IMG/VR virus record: IMGVR_UViG_3300047557_002769
Span: 99,235-163,234 of that record
Length of the DNA stretch: 64,000 bases
Reading direction: 5' to 3' (one strand)
Origin: a virus
This document shows positions 60,856 to 64,000 of this stretch, in pieces (the first letter of the stretch is position 1; each line of letters starts with the position of its first letter). The translations under genes and the position numbers were made by a program. The notes below the pieces were generated by a model. The model ran no database searches. It was not told the DNA's origin and saw only the letters and a list, made by a program, of their open reading frames with translations.

Positions 60856-61258
60856 TTGTTTTAGCCTTTTGCGCGCTAATCATCTTCATTAGGTCCGATG
60901 TAGAGCCTGCAAATACGATGTTGTTCTGAGTGCGAATATTATTATTTTCTGTATTGCCTTCTAGATCTTTTTTCTGCTTATGAATACCCATTAGATCTTT
61001 AGCAATATCGGACTGGGCTTTTATAAGCTGCCCTACTACTTCGTAAGCTCTAGGATGTTCAGAGTTTCTAGCTAGATCTACTAAATCAGTAATTACAGCT
61101 TCATTTTTATTGATTAAATTACGAAGAGTATTTCTTGCAAGATCAAAGTCATCATCTTTTTGCTCTTCCTGATTTACTGGAAGAGGTAATAACTCTTGAT
61201 TGTTTTCTCTAACAGGCTCTACATTAAATAGCTTGCCGAGATTTTCATCCATTTTCAT
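60842..61258 (-). CDS. 16: Terminase small subunit gp16
   Basis: A 138-residue helical protein with DDDFDLARNTLRNLINKNEA, ARNSEHPRAYEVVGQLIKAQ and KDLMGIHKQKKDLEGN, the T4-type gp16 core that forms rings and recognises DNA for packaging. Overlaps gp17 by 14 bases. Confidence 0.85.
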   Translation of the reverse strand: MKMDENLGKLFNVEPVRENNQELLPLPVNQEEQKDDDFDLARNTLRNLINKNEAVITDLVDLARNSEHPRAYEVVGQLIKAQSDIAKDLMGIHKQKKDLEGNTENNNIRTQNNIVFAGSTSDLMKMISAQKAKTIDPE

Positions 61259-62007
61259 TAGAAATCCTCAAACGTTTCTATAATATCAAAGTCATCGTCT
61301 GGTTTTGCATCTAGCGGATCCAGAATAGCATTGTACCTTTGAATTCTAGCTGTCAATTCTGGATTACTATATGTATTGACAGTCGCAGAACGAATAATGC
61401 CTTGCTTAGAAATCGGTCCGAAGAAGTTAAGTTTCAGCGTAAAGTTAAAAGTCCAAACAATAGCTCTTCTCTGCGTAAAGTCGCCTTCATATGTATCTTC
61501 ATAGTCTACTGAATTGAGAATAATAGGTAAATCGTTCTTAATACCTAATGCAGGCATTGCATTCAATGATAGGTTATATTCCGGATTAAAGTAAGGAAGT
61601 ATTTGCTCTACAATTTGTAATCCGTCATCTTGATTCTTAGTATACACATAAAGAAGCATGTTAACGTTATAAGGGGTAGGCGCGTACTGCGTATTAAGAG
61701 TATTGGCTGTATTATTAACAACTCTGTTGTTCTGTACCAGGCTTACTCTTCTTTGCGCGTCATACACAATACCTGTCATTTCAAAAGCCATTCTTGGAAG
61801 AAAGATTTGAAACTTTTCGTCAGGTAGATTAGCTTCAGCTTTAATACGAGCTAAGAACTTTTGTCTCGGTGCATAGGATAGAGGTACTTTTAATGTCTGT
61901 ACCACATTACCTTCGGCATCTCTTCTATCAATAAAAATATTATTGAAAAGATTACCAAAAGCAATAACCGATTTTCTTATCGTACCCCAATAGAATTTTT
62001 GTAACAT
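61258..62007 (-). CDS. 15: Proximal tail sheath stabiliser gp15
   Basis: A 249-residue protein in the gp15 position with FYWGTIRKSVIAFGNLFNNI, LKVPLSYAPRQKFLARIKAE, AFEMTGIVYDAQRRVSLVQN and VDYEDTYEGDFTQRRAIVWT, the characteristic gp15 pattern; it caps the tail end and joins head. Confidence 0.92.
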   Translation of the reverse strand: MLQKFYWGTIRKSVIAFGNLFNNIFIDRRDAEGNVVQTLKVPLSYAPRQKFLARIKAEANLPDEKFQIFLPRMAFEMTGIVYDAQRRVSLVQNNRVVNNTANTLNTQYAPTPYNVNMLLYVYTKNQDDGLQIVEQILPYFNPEYNLSLNAMPALGIKNDLPIILNSVDYEDTYEGDFTQRRAIVWTFNFTLKLNFFGPISKQGIIRSATVNTYSNPELTARIQRYNAILDPLDAKPDDDFDIIETFEDF

Positions 62008-62750
62008 TATACTATGATCTCCCCGAATGGATTCTTCTCAGAGAAATCCAGAATATCAATATCCCCTCTGAAGTCTTCGTTCTGAGCTAGAGGATCGATA
62101 TTATTAATATCGTAAGCTTCATTAATAACCGCTGCAGGAGTGATGTATTCCAGAAGCATTCTTGAATTGTTCTCAAGCATAATGTTATACTCGTTGACAT
62201 CTAGAGATTGAACTGTTGCACCGTTATCGATCTCAGATACACCAGTATTAAATCTCTCTGAAGAGAACTGCATCAGCTCACATTGTAGTTTATAAACGTA
62301 TAGCTTACCGACCTGATAGAATGGATCTCTGGTTTCTACTTTTCTAATTTCAAAGTAGGATTTCGTTAACGGGAAGTAAACAATATCGCCTTCAGCTGGT
62401 CTGGTTGTAATTTGAGCATTACCAGACTTAGCGATTACCTCATCCCATCTTCTTCTTGCTACAACAAATGTTACAGTGTCTCTGATCTCAACACCAAATT
62501 TAGTTAGCAGGTCTCCTTCACCCTCGAACCCTGTTACATTTTGCATGTACATCTCAAGAGGGTATGCGTTTTGGTAATCGTTTAACGCATCTTCAGTCAG
62601 GATATCGTCTTGGTTTTGAGTTGTTCTAGGAATATAGTACGTATCAAAGCCATAGATCTTAAGGCATTCAATTATAATATCTTCCATGAGCAATTGCTCT
62701 GAAGATCTGCCTCCCGGTATACCAGATTGAAAGTAGAACGAAGTAGACAT
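62007..62750 (-). CDS. 14: Neck protein gp14
   Basis: A 247-residue neck protein: RSSEQLLMEDIIIECLKIYG, FDTYYIPRTTQNQDDILTED, FEIRKVETRDPFYQVGKLYV, a pattern of T4 gp14. It joins head and tail with gp13 and gp15. Confidence 0.92.
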   Translation of the reverse strand: MSTSFYFQSGIPGGRSSEQLLMEDIIIECLKIYGFDTYYIPRTTQNQDDILTEDALNDYQNAYPLEMYMQNVTGFEGEGDLLTKFGVEIRDTVTFVVARRRWDEVIAKSGNAQITTRPAEGDIVYFPLTKSYFEIRKVETRDPFYQVGKLYVYKLQCELMQFSSERFNTGVSEIDNGATVQSLDVNEYNIMLENNSRMLLEYITPAAVINEAYDINNIDPLAQNEDFRGDIDILDFSEKNPFGEIIV

Positions 62751-63331
62751 TATGTTCTACCTTTCATATTCTTAGGCCATGATAATAGCCCGTTTCTTCT
62801 TTTTTCCCACATATCTGCTGACTTTTTACTTAAATGCTGCTTATATTCTGGGTCATTTTTTCTTTTTTCAGCAGACTTTTTGCCAGCATTAGAAAGATGT
62901 TGCTTACCTTCTTCTGTAAGGCTTCTTCTTTTAGCCGATTCAGACGCTTTTACTTTACCATCTTCAGAAAGAGGCTTCCCTAATCTAGGCTTATCGGTTC
63001 TTTTATTTCTAGCAATTTTTAATTTTTGCCTAGTAGCTTCCGCATGGCCTTTGTTAAAAAAATTACCATCACCATTATGCATGTTATAAAACCCTGGGTC
63101 TTGAGCTGCATTAATTGATTTTAAAATCGCAGCTTCAAATTTTATCATTTCTGCATATGTACCAAAAGCTAAAATTTCTCGTGAGAAATCATCTGGTCTT
63201 TTTTTATATTCTTCTAGCATTGCTTTACTCGAGCAAATATAGGTATCGTCAGGAGAGCCCTTATGGGTACCAACATAAAGAAGATTTTTAGTTTTGTCAG
63301 TCCAACAATATGCGAAAGCTTCGGTAGCCAT
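62750..63331 (-). CDS. GIY-YIG homing endonuclease (Seg-like)
   Basis: A 193-residue protein with an N-terminal GIY-YIG-type domain (YCWTDKTKNLLYVGTHKGSP, DDTYICSS, catalytic Glu in KFEAAILKS) and C-terminal NUMOD-like basic repeats (SEDGKVKASESAKRRSLTEE; HLSNAGKKSAEKRKN). It is inserted between gp13 and gp14, genes that are adjacent in T4, as a freestanding homing endonuclease. Its first-domain Tyr/Gly pattern is partly degenerate (YVG rather than GIY...YIG). A 27-bp repeat lies upstream. Confidence 0.78.
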   Translation of the reverse strand: MATEAFAYCWTDKTKNLLYVGTHKGSPDDTYICSSKAMLEEYKKRPDDFSREILAFGTYAEMIKFEAAILKSINAAQDPGFYNMHNGDGNFFNKGHAEATRQKLKIARNKRTDKPRLGKPLSEDGKVKASESAKRRSLTEEGKQHLSNAGKKSAEKRKNDPEYKQHLSKKSADMWEKRRNGLLSWPKNMKGRT

Positions 63332-63387
63332 GTTACTTTATCTTTCTGTTTGGTAAACTGAGCATGGATGATCTATTGCATTGCATG

Positions 63388-63414
63388 TAAAATCCATATG
63401 TGGACGGATGAGAA
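63388..63414 (-). repeat. 27-bp dispersed repeat, copy 2
   Basis: Identical to 9468-9494. It begins five bases after the gp13 stop and precedes the Seg-like gene; further similarity continues leftward (GCAATA...AGATC). Confidence 0.8.
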
Positions 63415-63419
63415 TAGAA

Positions 63420-64000
63420 TTAACCAGTAAAGAAATCGACTGGTAATTGAAATGTACTTTGAACTTCTTCTTTAAGATTAGCTATTTCTTCAGTAGCTTC
63501 GTCGAAGATCTTCTGTCCATTCATAGTTACACCACCAGGTAATTGTACACCTTCGAACTTCTTAAGGTTTGTACCCCATTGCTGCTTAATTAAAGCTGTA
63601 GCGTATCTCTTTAACCATCCATCGTTATATACATCGGTAAACGTTGATGGATCGAGTATTCGATAAGCTTGTACGATTACGTAATCACCAATATCTAAAT
63701 CATCGCTCCAGTTCATATCAATATAGACACGGTTTTGATGTCTATTGAATCTAATTGGTTTTTGACCAACTAGAAGATCATTGATAAGCTGTAATTGAGT
63801 TTTTACTTGGCTGTAATAAATCATATCCGTTGATTGCAACGAATATAGATCGTTTAGTAGGATTTGATAGCGTACATCAAAAAGATCAATACCCCTGGTT
63901 GTAGAGGACATTGGTAAAACTTTTTCTACACCAACTACAGCATCGTTCAGGGAAATATAACGATTATCAAAATTACCTAACGTAATAGAAGATAGAGTAG
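63420..64000 (-). CDS. 13: Neck protein gp13, 3' end (5' end beyond the window)
   Basis: The frame is open to the last base, so only about 193 C-terminal residues are visible. SLNDAVVGVEKVLPMSSTTR, NDGWLKRYATALIKQQWGTN and FEGVQLPGGVTMNGQKIFDE are strongly gp13-like. T4 gp13 is about 309 residues, so roughly a third lies outside. An internal Met (63911) is not the start. Confidence 0.92.
   Translation of the reverse strand, partial: TLSSITLGNFDNRYISLNDAVVGVEKVLPMSSTTRGIDLFDVRYQILLNDLYSLQSTDMIYYSQVKTQLQLINDLLVGQKPIRFNRHQNRVYIDMNWSDDLDIGDYVIVQAYRILDPSTFTDVYNDGWLKRYATALIKQQWGTNLKKFEGVQLPGGVTMNGQKIFDEATEEIANLKEEVQSTFQLPVDFFTG

Overview
The window is 64 kb of a large, strictly virulent-looking myovirus of the T4 superfamily, infecting an unidentified Gram-negative host. 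Evidence: on the minus strand, read right to left, lies the canonical T4 head/neck/tail order (gp13-gp14-gp15-gp16-gp17-gp18-gp19-gp20-gp67-gp21-gp22-gp23), followed by UvsY, UvsW, the late sigma factor gp55, and the gp46/gp47 recombination nuclease. T4-type late promoters (TATAAATA) precede the structural genes. At least two dozen sigma70-type promoters (TTGCAC/TTGATT, 16-17 bp, TATAAT) precede early and middle units. No integrase, repressor or rRNA is visible. The host cannot be named from this sequence.

Layout. (1) 1-0.9 kb: 3' end of a membrane protein gene and a convergent GH19 endolysin. (2) 0.9-4.3 kb: a minus-strand tRNA cluster with at least 22 confident tRNA genes plus two odd ones; all 20 amino-acid isotypes are represented, most with an encoded CCA. 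A PAAR spike-tip gene sits inside it, as do four spacer elements bounded by the same 16-20 bp inverted repeat. Upstream are its promoter, a strong terminator and a very short separate transcription unit. (3) 4.6-7.5 kb: methyltransferase, DUF932 protein, 2OG-Fe(II) oxygenase, MazG-like protein. (4) 7.5-13.6 kb: an early region of very small genes, nearly each with its own sigma70 promoter, plus an AAA+ ATPase and an SprT-like metalloprotease. (5) 13.9-28 kb: tightly overlapping small genes, mostly unknown, including several previously easy-to-miss 25-58 aa proteins, a nucleotide kinase, a deoxyribonucleotidase and a striking AhpC / class II aldolase / AhpD cassette. (6) 28-49 kb: carbamoyltransferase, peptide deformylase, gp46/gp47, a near-complete 7-deazaguanine DNA-modification pathway (FolE, QueD, QueE, QueC, QueF, a DpdA-like transglycosylase and a DpdN-like formyltransferase), nucleotide-sugar and methyltransferase genes, gp55, UvsW, UvsY. 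(7) 49-64 kb: virion genes; the window ends inside gp13.

How it fits together. FolE, QueD, QueE and QueC would make preQ0, QueF would reduce it to preQ1, DpdA would exchange it into DNA, and the adjacent formyltransferase suggests a formylated preQ1 base as final product. Early genes are read by unmodified host RNA polymerase; late genes need gp55. Three homing-endonuclease-type genes interrupt the otherwise uniform minus-strand organisation, two of them on the plus strand. All similarity statements come from reading motifs, not from database searches.
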